A stretch of DNA of 64,000 nucleotides from Symsagittifera roscoffensis (taxonomy: Eukaryota > Xenacoelomorpha > Acoela > Convolutidae), in contig NC_087065.1 in NCBI RefSeq assembly GCF_963678635.1, positions 9,006,267 to 9,070,266 of the forward strand, read 5' to 3'. A model generated the notes under the pieces. The model saw only the letters and a program-made list of their open reading frames with translations, had not been told where the DNA came from and did not search any database. A program made the position numbers and the translations under genes. Positions 11,142 to 23,298 of this stretch are shown here, piece by piece (within the stretch, counting starts at the first letter, position 1; every line of letters begins with the position of its first letter).

Positions 11142-12931
11142 TTTCTGTTAAGCTGATAACTGATACGAGTATATGAAAAAAATAATATTCGGCTGTCAGT
11201 TAAGATTTTATTTCGAGACTTCCCAAGAACAATCAAGAATAAGAGATTCAACAATTAAATACTTCAGTTTTATGTGGGCTCGACTCAGTTGATAGTCAAA
11301 TAATATTAGTTCGGTTCACGGTGCTGTTTTTGTTTATTTGAGATGATATTTTTGCTTGTTTTGATTTTATTGCCACGAGCTGCTCGTTTTAAATCAAGCG
11401 CGTGCGAAGAGCAGTCGAAGGTGAGATTGGTGCTGTCGCTCAAGTGCGTTCCGATTGCACTCTAGTAGCTGAAAGCATCACCGAACTCGGCTTCTAAATT
11501 TCTCTCTCTTTCGTCTTTCTTCTTTTCTGTGTCTTCAAATATCTTCTCTTTCTTCTAACTTTTCTCAGCTTGCTTTCATATTGTCACAACTTGTCTTTCT
11601 TCAACTCTTTATTTTATGGCATCAATTAAGTCTAGAAGTGCTCAAATCCTTTCAAGATTTTTCAGTCCAATTGATCACGTTTATCGTTTAAATTCAGTCT
11701 TACCAATTTTTTTCACCATTCTACTGCTCGGAGCACGAATAAAACATGCGTTGTTGCTCTAATAGTGTACAGGTAATGTTGATTACAAATTGGTAATTAG
11801 TCTGTGTTAATTTTAGATTACTTGTGATGAGTCTCTTTTAGTGTGTGTTAAAATAGATGGTTATTACTTTTCACACCTAATTACATAATGGTTTCATTCG
11901 CCATGACTATGGCCGATGCCATAATTAAATACTGAGGCGACAACGCAAATGCCTTGCGGGATTCTCAAGTTGAGGGGAACCACCTTTGAGTAGATCGTCT
12001 CATCAGCAGAACTTATGTTACTTTTATGACAATGTAAACAAAAACAGAGGCGCTTCAGCTTCATTTTCTGCCTAACAAAAAGTTATAACATCAAAATTTT
12101 TTCTAAAATTATTTTTTTCCCAGAAAATAACTTTGTAAAATTTCCAAGTATGTTATAATTCTCTTTTTGCAAGCCGCCAAGCCAAAAAAAATTATTGAGG
12201 AAATTTGAATTGAAAATGTGCTTTTAGCATAAAAAGACTTTGAAAACCTTTTAAAACGTCTTGCAGAGTTTGAAAAGTTTCAAAGACTTTAGAAAAAATG
12301 CAAGTTTTTCTTGAAATATCAAGTTTTAAAATCGACGGAGTAACAAAAAATAACAAACGTGCCGACACTTGTGCTAATACATATTCAATTATATCAACGC
12401 CGGATAACTTATAACAACTTAGTAAGGCTTAAAATAGAAATTATGCAACCATTATCTCTACAATGGTACCAAGCGTTTTGATTGATATGCTCTAGAGTCT
12501 ATAATTAAACTTGATGTTTTGATAGCGATTCTTACCAAACTCACACACGAATGGACAGCGACTTAGATTTAAGATTTGTTGAATAAAGAGTCTGAATTGT
12601 AGTCTGCGACTGACCATTGAACTTTTAATTTGCATTATTCCACGATGAGAGGAAAAATATCAATAACAAAAAACGAAGGTTAACAAGACTGCCTATATCA
12701 GGGATTCCCTTGCTCTTTGGTGCCGATAAAAATTTGTTGTTAAAAATACTTATTGATTTAAAATTTTTACAGTAGAGTTTTCATTTTCCTTTAATTTTAG
12801 CTGCATTTCATCCCCCAACACGTTGTGCAGAGTTTTATTTTCATTTTTCCTGCTTGTTATCCCCCCCCCCCCCACTTATTATATAAAATACCGAGTAATA
12901 CATTTTGCGTCTGATAACGTTACTGTATCAC
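11142..12931. promoter_or_regulatory. Upstream region of the candidate first exon
   Basis: This is non-coding DNA 5' of the start codon at 11141 on the minus strand. At about 11500-11612 the plus strand is almost pure pyrimidine (TCTCTCTTTCGTCTTTCTTC and similar), which makes a GA-rich tract on the gene's strand about 360-470 bp upstream. Such tracts are common in promoters and 5' leaders, but no TATA box or initiator can be assigned. The rest, to 12931, shows no gene and only low-complexity T and A runs. Confidence 0.35.
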
Positions 12932-13265
12932 CAGTGGCGTGCTCAGAAATTTTTTTAGGAGGGGGGCGGTTTTTCGGAAAATTTTGAAAACTTTGCCGGC
13001 TTTTTATTTTTTTAGGTCGCGCAATTTCATTTTCCGAGGTCTCCGGAAATACTATACGGACCCTATTTTGTCAAAAATTAAAAAAAAAAACGTTTTTAGG
13101 CACTTTTTGGAAAACTTTAAAATTTTGACCAAAAATTGCATTTTTTTGACACCCCCCTTCCCTCAAAATTATTCATGTTGGCGCCAAAGGCGCTTTTAGA
13201 AAATTTTTGAGGCTGGTTAGAAAATGTATGTCGTGAAACTATACCAAAGGGGGACCTTTTGGAAA
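12932..13265. mobile_element. hAT-like MITE, right end lost
   Basis: The left terminus CAGTGGCGTGCTCAGAAAT is followed by a G run and by blocks shared with the other copies: 'ggcgccaaaggcgc', 'tataccaaagggggacc'. The expected inverted right end does not follow, so this copy is truncated. Confidence 0.65.
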
Positions 13266-14579
13266 AGTTTGGCAACCCACTTACATCATTGCATTAATCA
13301 TTACAATCTTGCAGAATCCAATTAAATTTGCAAAATCCGCTCACATTTGCCGAATCCGGAACAAATAGTTATATTCGCGCGTTGCGGAATCCGCGACAAA
13401 ACCATAAACCGATAAAATTTACAATGCGATTATTTGTGTTGGGTAACCACTGAAAAGTTGCTCGTTGAATCCAACTTACATCTTAGAACATGTTTAAAGA
13501 CTTGTCTCTGGATTCCAGTGACCTAGAGACACCAAATGGTGCGCCTATTGGGGGCAAGGCTTGACGTCGTATTGACGGAAATGCCTATAAATAACTGAAA
13601 TTCAGCCTCAGTTACCAGGATGTTCATTCTCAATATAGCCTGAACTTCAAGAAAAACTTTCAGAAAAAATTTTTACATTTTTATACACTTTATAAAAATC
13701 AGTTCTGTTAACAAGATAATTACCAATTTTCTCGCAAAAAGTTTTATCCCAGGATTGTAAACATTTTTGCATTGAAAGATCGTTTTTCAATTTTTTTTCA
13801 CTTTTTTTTTATAAATTGCACGGGAATGATCCATAAATCGAATGTGTTATTTTTGTCGCAGAGACCCATGACTTGAAAGAAAATAAGACTTTATACGACC
13901 TAAAACACTCAAATATTTGAATACTAGAAAGATGTATAGGAAAAAAAGGAAAAAATTAACTTTTTTGTCGATGATTCGCTACATCAGTCAGAAACACAAG
14001 CTACGCTTTTTTAGCTGCATATCAAGAACTTAGAATATAAAAAAGCCAAACTCAAGGATGTTTTTACGCTTCCAATTTAATTAGATTTTTTTTTCCATTA
14101 GAAATACATGAGTGAAATTCACCTGCTACCATGCCATTTTGATTATCACTTATAAAAAAACACAATCAACCTTAGTTTTACTAAAAATTGCACCACCAAA
14201 CTCGTTTTGGCGTTGAAACTCGCCAGTCGTAGTACCCTGTAATCGGCTTATTCAAATTCTTGATTTTAATCACCGTATGATTTTTGCTTTTATTAACTGT
14301 GACTAGAGTCTCCATAACAGCTATGGAATAGGATGGAGGCCTTTGGACTTTAAATATTTGAAATCAATAAGGCCGTACGTGTTTTAACTTTAAAAATCCA
14401 GCTGCAACTGAAATTTTTTAAGCAAACTAAAACTTTTAGCTGTTAAATTTTGTCGTCAAAGTGTATTTTATTTGTTTTGTAGTTTGGTATAAAAAATGTT
14501 TACAATTGGTTTTACGCAAAACTGAAACCTCAGTTCTTACAACATTAAAATTTATGAAGGATTAGCATTCTTTTTATGA
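13266..14579. other. No recognised feature
   Basis: AT-rich DNA without a coding pattern or a recognised repeat. A stretch at 13320-13400 has several TCCG/GAATCCG words ('gcggaatccgcgac'), the only deviation in composition that I noticed. Confidence 0.5.
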
Positions 14580-15925
14580 CTATCAAAGTTTGCCCTTGTT
14601 AAAATATTTCTTTCCGAATTTTCCTAATTTTGACATTAGGTACTTTATCAATCGATTATGACCTTTTGACCAACTTTCATTCCATATAAAAATGAAACCG
14701 GGGGGATTCTACATTGTGAAAGACATAGATGAAAGGGGAGCATTCGCCCCACTGGGTATCACAGACTACGCCATCATTGGGGACAAGGAGCCCTTTTTCG
14801 GAGGGTGGGGTTCGCCATACTCCGAAAGCCAACTCATGACATCAACTGTCAACGATTAGATTGAAAACTAATTTCGATGAAGATGAATTTGATCCCACTG
14901 ACAGAAGAATTCTTGATGGAAGCTACTTGATAGAACTCTACCCGTTCTTCTAAGGGTCATCGCCTTCTGGAAACTTACCAGATTTGGGAGCAACATCAGA
15001 GATTATACTGAAATGCTCTATTAGGGTGTTGGTTTAGTATATACTTTAATTAGCCCGCTGTTACTGTTTTCATACCTTCAGTAAGACGTTTTACACGTTC
15101 AATACAAGCTGAAAACACTGAGTATTTTTAAATAAAAATCGTCCAATTTTCCATCCTTTAAACTGAGCACCAATCAAACGTTTCAAAATGAGACACTCAG
15201 ATTGAGATTAAAGTTAAATGATATTTCTTCTTAATGCTAACCAAAAAAAGTACTTCTACCATTAATTTTTTTTGATTAAAAGCCCCATTCGTCTTTTACA
15301 TCACAAACTTTATACAGTTTCAAAAACTGTTTGTAACTGCGGTTGATATGAAAAATCTAAACCGCTATGACTCTTCAACTTTGATAACGATTCGACTTTA
15401 CTCAATACTTGGTTGAGAATATTACTTTGATTACTAAAAATTTTTGAAAATTTTTTTTTAAACTATACTGAAGTGAAGCATGAGAACTCATTAAACGAGC
15501 AAATAAGGAAGATATTTCCAGACAGCTGTCAAAATGAAAAAAGTGAAAAAAATTGATTTTTGTGTCTGAAAAATCTTGATTTTTCAATTTAAAAAAAAAT
15601 AATTTAATCACCCAATCATTTCAACAAGACTTTAAGATACTAAGCAAATGCCCCAAAAAAATTTTTTGCCACATCTTTTTGAGAAACTTTAAAATTAGAG
15701 TGCTCTGTTAAATTTATCTCAAGTTTTAAGTTTATTATCTACAAGCTCCAAGAAGATCAGAGTTGGGTCAACGGATATTCCAGTTTATTGTAAGCATCAA
15801 AACACATCCCGTAGCGCGAAACTTGAAGATGTTTTGAATTAATCCACAGTTTAAATTTTTCAGAATCAATCAACCAAAAACGATGTTTGATTAAACGTTT
15901 TCGATGCAGAATAATCCTAAATTAT
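14580..15925. repeat. Left copy of a direct repeat flanking the gypsy-type remnant
   Basis: The block starts TATCAAAGTTTGCCCTT and, apart from a ~100 bp segment at about 14600-14697 missing from the other copy, matches 18950-20203 nearly end to end at an estimated 93-95% identity by eye. Inside, 14696-14863 on the plus strand is an open frame of 55 codons (MKPGGFYIVKDIDERGAFAP start) ending in TAG. I do not recognise it. The pair could be LTRs of the element between them or a duplicated host segment. The ends lack clear TG...CA. Confidence 0.7.
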
Positions 15926-16336
15926 ACATTTATACCTACCTGATTTTTTCACCTAGATACCTACCTAAGAAAAACATTTTGATGCTTTATGCCCCAATCG
16001 ATTTACTTGCTCATTTTTTCAATTGGGTTTTTAACGCTTTAAAGTCTAGACGCGTGTGATGAGAAAACGTTATTTGACCCCGTTTCTATCGTTTCAACGT
16101 CTGCAATCACCAAACATTGGGCTAAGTATTTGTTATTTGTTCAAACTTTTTTTTCAAATACTGCTACAAAATTTCCATTAAAAGGAAAAAATCGATTAAT
16201 TTGAGGGCAAATATTGGAGATCGGTTTTTATGACAGTTTTTTGTCAGACAATTGAAAATGAGGAGTACTTATTCTTCCGGAGTGTTTAAGTTTCTTTTTT
16301 ATTCCTATATTTGAAAATGGAATAAATTTTTGGGAT

Positions 16337-18660
16337 TTATACAATGGCAGTTATATATAGCGTTGGGATAGTAATCGTCGTATGTGTATTCGTTTGACTT
16401 GGTAAGGTACGTCTTGACTGATCTAAATCACTATGCATATTAACCGTCGGTGTATTACATACAATTTCCGAGTCCGTACCCAAGTAATCGTCAAAAGCTT
16501 TGTCCCAAAGGTCTAACTCTAGCGAGGAATCTAAATTACTAAACAAGGATTTTGAACTTTTCGTGCTCGGGGTGTTAATTCTCCTTCTTTAAGTTGCCTT
16601 GTCTCCCGTTGGTTTATAACTCGTCGATGGGCCTCCTGTGTTTGAGTCTGGTCTCTTCAACGGGGAGTTTCTCTTTCGTTTCCCTGCTAAATCATGGTTA
16701 TTAATTAACGATTTCGGTACTGCCGAAAATTTACTGGGGGCCGACTGTTGAATTTTATTAAAAGCTAAGTCAGATTTTCTGATCACGTGTCCGTTGTCTA
16801 ATGTAACCGTATGTTTCGTATCCGACAATAGTTTTGCCCCAAGTGGTTTAAAGTAGGGTTCGCCTTCTCTTCGGCTAACTGTCCTCCTAAACCAGTTACC
16901 TCCTTGGCTGAAGGGGTGTGACAGTGGGGCTCGCTGAAGATCTCTGTCTACTTCTCCCGAAGGGTCGCTCTCATTTGTTTAACTTCACAGTATTTCCCTC
17001 TTTTTCCATTCTATTTAATTCCATCTTTACATTATCTAGTAAATTCAGGGGAACTCTTCTACCTTTGGTTTGAATAGGCTTGAATGGAGAATGAAAATGA
17101 GTAATTTTTCTGTCCAATGATATTTTCCCAACTCTGTTAAATAACCCTTTGTACTTATGATACAGATTAAGAACTTTGTCTGAATTATTGTTTAACTTAC
17201 ACAACTCTGGGAGTGTTATGTTGTTGACGGGTAGTAGAGGCTGTCGTTGAGCTATCTCGATTCCGATTCGTGGTAGATTATCGTTTCCCAGGATTTTTCT
17301 CTCATGTCCAGAAGTGATAAAAATGGAGTTTCGTCCGCGGTCCATCCATTGGATTGTATTCTCACTACCACTTTCCCGATGATGTTGATTGTATCATTGG
17401 TAAACACGCAGTATAATTCCATAGTCTTCTTGTCTACTGGGTGTATTTGCAATTGTGTGTTTCTCAACTTCAATTCGTGCAGGACTTTTTGTTTCAGGAA
17501 GCTCACTGGGCTCGCAGAATCCACTGGAATGTTTAGATTAACTATCGCATCGTCCCCAGTCCTATGTTTACTAGTTTCTTGGTTTCCAAGCCATTGGTAT
17601 CATAGATAGTTTTGATGTTAAAAACGGAATAGTCGTCATTGTCGCTGATCCCTTTTTCGGTCCACGCGTTGATCACGCCGCAAAAATTTTCTTCACTTCT
17701 TGCTTGAAGGTTTTCTGGGGAATATGAACAATTCTGACTATCTACAGATTCTTCTACAGTATTTACAGCGGGTTTTCTTCCTTTCGATTTGCACAGTCTT
17801 CCAAAATGTCCTTTATATTTACAAATGTTACAAACTATTTCTTTCGCCGGACACACATTCAGATGACCCTTTGTAAACGCATTCCCGCCTTTCATACAAG
17901 TATTGATCTTTCTATGTTCATACTTGGTTCCTTTTTTCCAATAAAAAAATTTTTGTACACTCTACCGCTACTTCCTGTCGTGTTGATTGATCTAGTCATA
18001 TTTGTTAATTTCAGGCGATTGTAGTAGCTTTTTTCGTCGATGATAGCTTGGTTGAGTGCGTCCACTGGATTGTGAGTTTCCGAAAGTAGTCTACGTTGTA
18101 AGTCACAATTTTTCATGTTAAAAATAAATACGTCTCTGATGCTTTCCTGTTCAGCATTGATTCCAATTTCGCAAGATCTTGCTAAATCTGATAATGCGCC
18201 CCAAAATTTTTCGTAGGATTCTCTATCCTTTTGTTTCCTGCTCAGTAATTTGTATCGTTCAAACGTTATATTTGTCGGTTTGATAAAAGCCGCTTCTAGC
18301 AGTTCGGAAAATTATTTGAACGAGATTCCTAGGACTTTTACCCTTGGATGTTTTTGGGCGAAGACTCTTTTCCCTTCCGCTCCTAAGGCCAAGTATAGGA
18401 TTGATATTACTTTTTTGTCGGCCTCGTATCTCCTCATTCCTCCGAATTTTCTTTTCTCCTGCTATTGTTTTCTCTTCTGCGTGTTCGTAGACTCGCATTG
18501 TCTCTTTATTCCTGGCCTCTCTAGCTTTCCTCTGTTGGTCAATTTCTGACTCCTGGGCGTCTTATAGGATTGGTAATGTAGTCTCCCCTTCCAATGGTTC
18601 CATCAGATTGTCTGTATCTAGATTTTCCTTCGCAATGATAGCCAGGTGAAATTGGTCCAT
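16337..18660 (-). pseudogene. Broken Ty3/gypsy-type retrotransposon gag-pol
   Basis: In minus-strand order, gag starts at an ATG at 18660 and hits an in-frame TAA about 33 codons later, then continues. Gag-like sequence 'ERYKLLSRKQKDRESYEKFW' lies near 18260-18190 and 'NMKNCDLQRRLLSETHNPVD' near 18116-18060. A zinc knuckle CNICKYKGHFGRLC (C-x2-C-x4-H-x4-C) is near 17835-17795. After a frame change, the protease strand DSASPVSFLK lies near 17522. A further frame then carries HFHSPFKPIQTKGRRVPL and an EKEG motif near 16990, the start of reverse transcriptase. The rest of RT, RNase H and most of integrase is missing. From about 16960 a post-integrase C-terminal segment follows (GNWFRRTVSRREGEPYFKP, then VTLDNGHVIRKSDLAF). 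Multiple frame changes, stops and an internal deletion make it non-functional. Confidence 0.85.
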
Positions 18661-18721
18661 TGGGTGGGAGGTTCTATCGTGTGGTTTGGCCAAAAGGCGG
18701 GTATTCCCCGCAGATTCGAAT

Positions 18722-18739
18722 CAGTTGTTGACTGCGCCA
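18722..18739 (-). other. Putative primer-binding site of the gypsy-type element
   Basis: TGGCGCAGTCAACAACTG on the minus strand lies 60 bp upstream of the gag ATG. TGGCGC- is the usual start of primer-binding sites in many gypsy-group elements. If correct, the 5' LTR ends just to the right, at about 18740, which does not agree with the start of the long direct repeat at 18950. Confidence 0.45.
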
Positions 18740-18949
18740 TAATAAAAGTATATAAATACCACTGGTAATTATAGTATCTAACTAAGATTAAAACAGAGTA
18801 AAATTAATGTGTGAATTAAAACTGACTGTGGTCTAAAAAGAGCAACTAGTGACTCGAAGTCCACTGGACTTCATAGAGTAGACGTTAACTGGTACTTGAT
18901 TAAACAATAAAGGTCAAGGTTAAGAGATACAAAATAACTAAATCACAAA

Positions 18950-20203
18950 ACTATCAAAGTTTGCCCTTGGGGGATTCTACATTGTGAAAGACATAAATGA
19001 AAGGGGAGCATCCGCCCCACTGGGTATCACAGACTACGCCATCATTCGGGACAAGGAGTCCTTTTTCGGAGGGTGGGGTTCGCCATACTCCGAAAACCAT
19101 TTCATGACATCAACTATCAACGATTAGATTGAAAGCTAATTTCGATGAAGATGAATTTGATCCCACTGACAGAAGAATTCTTGATGGAAGTTGGTACTTG
19201 ATAGAACTCTACCCGTTCTTCTAAGGGTCATCGCCTTCTGGAAACTTACCAGATTTGGGAACAATCTCAAAAATTATACTGAAATGCTCTATGAAGTCGT
19301 TCGTTTAGTATATACATTTATTAGAACGCTGTTACTGTTTTCATACCTTCAGTAAGATGTTTTATACGTTCAATAATAGCTGAATACACTGATTCTTTTA
19401 TAATCAAAATCGTCCAATTTTCCATCCTTTACACTGAGCAAAAATCAAACGTTTCAAAATGAGACACTCAGATTGAGATCAAAGTTAAATGATATTTATT
19501 CTTAATGCTAACCAAAAAAAATACTTCTACCATTTTTTTTTATTATTAAGTGCCCCGTTCGTCTTTTTCATCACAAACTTTGATACAGTGTCAAAAACTG
19601 TTTGTAACTGCGGTTGATATGAAAAATCTAAACCGCTATGACTCTTCAACTTTGATAACGATTCGACTTTACTCAATACTTGAATGAGAATTTTACTTTG
19701 ATTACTAAAAAATTTTGAAATTGTTTTTTGTTAACTATACTGAAGTGAAGCATGAGAACTCACTAAACGAGCAAATAAGCAAGATATTTCCAGACAGCTG
19801 TCAAAATGAAAAAAGAGAAAAAAAATTGATTTTTGTGTCTGAAAAAACCTTGATTTTTCAATTTTAAAAAAATTAATTTAATCACCCAATCATTTCAACA
19901 GGACTTTAAGATAGTAAGCTAATGACCCAAAAACTTTTTTGCAAAACCTCTTAGAGAAAACTTTTAAATTTAGATTGCTCTGTTAAAATTATCTCAAGTT
20001 TTAAGTTTAATATCTACATGCTCCCATGAAAATCAGAGGCTGGGCCAACGAATACTCTAGTTTATTGTTAGCATCAAAACACATCCCGCAGCGCGAAATT
20101 TGAAGATGTTTTAAATTTATCCACAGTTTAAACTTTTTAGCATCGGTCAACCAAAAATGATGTTTGATTAAACGTTTCCGATGTAGATTGATCCTAAATT
20201 TTA
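18950..20203. repeat. Right copy of the direct repeat, runs into the assembly gap
   Basis: It matches 14580-15925 from CTATCAAAGTTTGCCCTT up to 'gatcctaaatttta', where the N run begins. The unrecognised 50-codon frame of the left copy is kept open here too (18972-19125), with several amino-acid changes. Confidence 0.7.
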
Positions 20204-20403
20204 NNNNNNNNNNNNNNNNNNNNNNNNNNNNNNNNNNNNNNNNNNNNNNNNNNNNNNNNNNNNNNNNNNNNNNNNNNNNNNNNNNNNNNNNNNNNNNNNN
20301 NNNNNNNNNNNNNNNNNNNNNNNNNNNNNNNNNNNNNNNNNNNNNNNNNNNNNNNNNNNNNNNNNNNNNNNNNNNNNNNNNNNNNNNNNNNNNNNNNNNN
20401 NNN
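20204..20403. other. Assembly gap (200 N)
   Basis: Exactly 200 N, most likely a placeholder of arbitrary length. It cuts the right direct repeat, so its true end is unknown. Confidence 0.98.
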
Positions 20404-22662
20404 GATCGATTTTGCATAATTTGACTGCATATTGGTATCGAATATCGATCCGGGATTTTTCGGATTGCCAAGTGAGGATGCTTGCACTAGACTAAAATGC
20501 GGATGGTATTGCTGCTGGCATAATGATTATAGTTTCAATACGCGAAATCTTTATGCGTGGCGGATTATCCGCACTCATAATTGTTCTAAATTGAATTGAG
20601 GCCAACCATAATTGATCATAGTAATTCTCCTCAAAATTTCGAACTATTCGAGACCACATAAAGGGACAGTCGGAACATTCAGGTTTTTCCCTGATGTACA
20701 AGCAGTCTTGTTATCTTTTCATTTCCTTTTAAGTGGTTTTTATCGAAGAAAAATTGAAGTCCGAGCAGCAGCCTCAGAACCAGCATTAAGCTTTCATTCT
20801 CTGAGTTTCTCTCTGGCCAGCGCTAGAGTAAAACTAGCTCAATAAAGTGCTTCGAAAAAAACTGTTTTGTTCCTCATCAGTCAGCTATTGATTGCACCAG
20901 TCGTTTAATTGTTGTTGAACGTTAGTACCAATCTACTATTGCAATTAGTTGCAAAAAAGGCCAGTTATTCAAAAAAAACAACAAGAGCAAAACAAAGATT
21001 GATTTCAGATTTTAAACAAAGCTAGCTTTTTATTCGTTTAAAAATTTTTTGTTGAAACCATGGCGTATACTTCAAAATCAACAAAAAAAATTCAAAAAAT
21101 ATGGCAAACAATTTTTCTGAGAAGTGCAATTTTTTCCAGAAAAAATATTTCGGAGTTTTTTGTGGAAAAAGACTTTCGAAATCCGCGGAAATTTTTCATT
21201 TATTTGGTTAATTATCAATAAATTATGTAATCGGAAAAACGTGGTTTTTTATCAGTGGCGCCGGTCTTGAATTGCCAACTTTTGGTCGCGCCGGTCTGGA
21301 ATTGCCTATTTAGAGACGCGCCATTCTGGAATTGTAAAAACTGAATCGGACTTTTCTTAAGTCGCATACCTCGACGCGAGGAGTAAACCAGTCAAAATTA
21401 GCTTCATTTGAGTGAAATATAATGAAATTTGTAACTGTTTTCGTCTTGTTTGTATATCACTTTAAAAATGTTTCAGCTAATTGATATTAACAGAAACAGT
21501 TCAACTGGCAAATCAATCCAAGTTTTTTTCCATCAATTCAGTGTTTTAAGTTTTAATTGTTCGTTTTTGCTCTTTTTCGACGTATCGGAATTTTCAAAAT
21601 ACAAATTTCAACGGTTGTAGAGAGCTTAAAAATTCTCTCACGCGTTGATAACGCGAGAGGTTTTACTTGCTTTGGTAGTTTTTTGATTATATCTAAACAA
21701 GATTAGAGAAATTTATCCTGAAAACGGACACCTGATGACAGATCTGAAGATCCAATGGTGATTCTCCCAAGCACTCATTTTATTCAGGTTTTTTTTAAAT
21801 TTTGTAATTTTATCTGCCAGTTTCTTATCTGAGTAAGTAGTACTTGTAATATTATAGTAATAGGGCAAAAATGAAAATTTGAGTCAGTGGAATTTATATC
21901 TGCTCAATTTTTTTGCAGCTTTGCTGGAAACATATTTGGATGGGAGCTTACACTATCCAAAAAAGTTTTCGTTTTATCCAGGTTTTCTATAAAGAAATTA
22001 GAATTGCCGCACCAAACAACCAAAATTTAATGTTAAGCATTGCAAAAGAATGAAAAACTCAATCGCCAAAGCTTACACCAAGAAAAAATTGAAATTAGAA
22101 AATTTTCAGAAAACAATAGAAAAATACATTTATTTGGCACGATTTGAATAAATGAAAACCAATTTATTTAGTCATAGTATTGCACATTGAATCACTGGGA
22201 AGAAAGGTATTTGTGGATTCATAAATCAGAAATCAGGGGTCAAATGTGAAAGGTGAGCGCCAATGCAGACTATACAAAGGTCACTCAGGGTCACGGCTCT
22301 TCTTCTACCTTCCTGAACAGACCCCCCCCCCTACCCTTTCCCCGATTTCGTATAGAGTTAGATATTCGGTAAGAGCCCCTTGGTTTTATGTAAGAAGAAC
22401 TGAATGGGCGCGCCTTTAGGCAATCACCGCTTGTCAAATTTGATAATCACCCATTAGCGTACACAATTTTTGAGGCAAAAATCACAAAATCACAGGTGGG
22501 CATAAAGTAGAAGAATTTGATCATTTTTTAAATGCCAGGTCAACTTAAGACACCTGTCAGAATCTAATAAGAGCAAACTTATCTATATCTGATACTTAGT
22601 TTAGAGTATCACCGTATGGCTGTATTAATTCAACTCGATTTGAAAAAATTATCACGCATTGA
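20404..22662. other. Mostly featureless DNA 3' of the CAP gene
   Basis: The 3' tip of the R1 repeat is at 20663-20712 (CAGTCGGAACATTCAGG ... AGCAGTCTTGTT). Three related words of the type 'cgcgccggtctggaattgcc' occur at 21257-21338. TTTATT at 22163 and 22132 on the plus strand (AATAAA on the minus strand) lie about 500 bp past the CAP stop codon and could serve as poly(A) signals. No coding sequence was recognised. Confidence 0.5.
21257..21338. repeat. Three-copy short GC-rich repeat
   Basis: The word GGCGCCGGTCTTGAATTGCC recurs as CGCGCCGGTCTGGAATTGCC and CGCGCCATTCTGGAATTGTA, spaced about 28-32 bp apart. It stands out by base composition in an AT-rich stretch. Function unknown. Confidence 0.7.
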
Positions 22663-22916
22663 TCACGTGAGAAACAGTTCAGTGTTGATTTTTTCATTCA
22701 AAATAGCGAAAACTGAAGGGAGCAGGAGTGTGATTAAGATGTGAACTAATGGATCTGCAGACTGTGATTTGCCCCCCTGAAGAGAGGCGGAGGGGCTCCT
22801 GTTGGACACTGAGTTCACTCCACCTCCTCTGTCGCCCCCAATTATGTTTTTGTCCCCTCCCCCTTCAGGTCCGGCTCCCCGTCGGTCCACATTGTGATAC
22901 CTACATTCATCGCTAC
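22663..22916 (-). CDS. CAP-superfamily protein, last coding exon
   Basis: The exon starts after a good acceptor (TTGTTCTTATTTCAG, 22917 side) with GT, which completes the TGT Cys codon begun by exon D, and ends at TGA (22663-22665). It encodes SDECRYHNV, then a Gly/Arg/Ser-rich linker of about 50 residues with no Cys, then the hydrophobic run PLVHILITLLLPSVFAIL and an 11-residue polar tail, NEKINTELFLT. The hydrophobic run is either a single membrane span, as in GLIPR1-type CAP proteins, or a GPI-attachment signal. The polar tail after it favours a membrane span. The CDECxY-like pattern closes the Cys-rich hinge that begins in exon D. I am confident of the splice phase and less so of the anchoring mode. 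Confidence 0.8.
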
Positions 22917-23098
22917 CTGAAATAAGAACAATGTCAATTTAAGTCAGCGAAGAGAAAGTTTTGAACGTTGACGTTTCTAAGTTCCGTCGTATGCAATTCT
23001 GACAACGATCACATATTTGATTAATATTGTTTGGCTCTAAAGATTTATATTCTTGTTTCAGATTCCAGATGAAAAAAATTAGACGAAGTTAATTGATG

Positions 23099-23165
23099 TG
23101 TAGAGGGTATGTGTGTGTGCGCGTGCGTATGTGTATTTATGTATCTGTATGCGTGTGTGTGTGTG
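23099..23165. repeat. GT-rich microsatellite
   Basis: Imperfect (GT)n and (GC/GTAT) repeats lie on the plus strand in the intron between CAP exons D and E, just downstream of exon D's donor. Confidence 0.85.
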
Positions 23166-23206
23166 GTCGGAGGTGGGGGTTGAGAGTTCTAGTTCTAATT
23201 ACTCAC

Positions 23207-23298
23207 AGACGCATAGTCCCTCTGGGGACTTGTAGTAGTTCTGAGGACATCTCACCCAGTCATAGAACTTCTCATAGGGACATGTGTCGTAGTACGGC
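23207..23298 (-). CDS. CAP-superfamily protein, exon D (Cys-rich hinge)
   Basis: This 92-bp exon has acceptor TTGCTGTAG|GCCG at 23299/23298 and donor GTCT|GTGAGT at 23207/23206. Its first G completes a Gly codon with exon C, and its last T starts the Cys codon finished in exon E. It encodes PYYDTCPYEKFYDWVRCPQN, then YYKSPEGLCV. The join gives ILCNLYPG-PYYDTCPY, which reads like the CAP2 signature (C-N-Y-x-P-x-G-N-Y) running into the cysteine-rich hinge of CRISP/GLIPR proteins. Too short to recognise alone; its support is the double phase match and the Cys spacing. Confidence 0.8.

Noticed and set aside
17304-17609. Plus-strand frame of 101 codons
   Set aside because: Antisense to the retroelement protease region.
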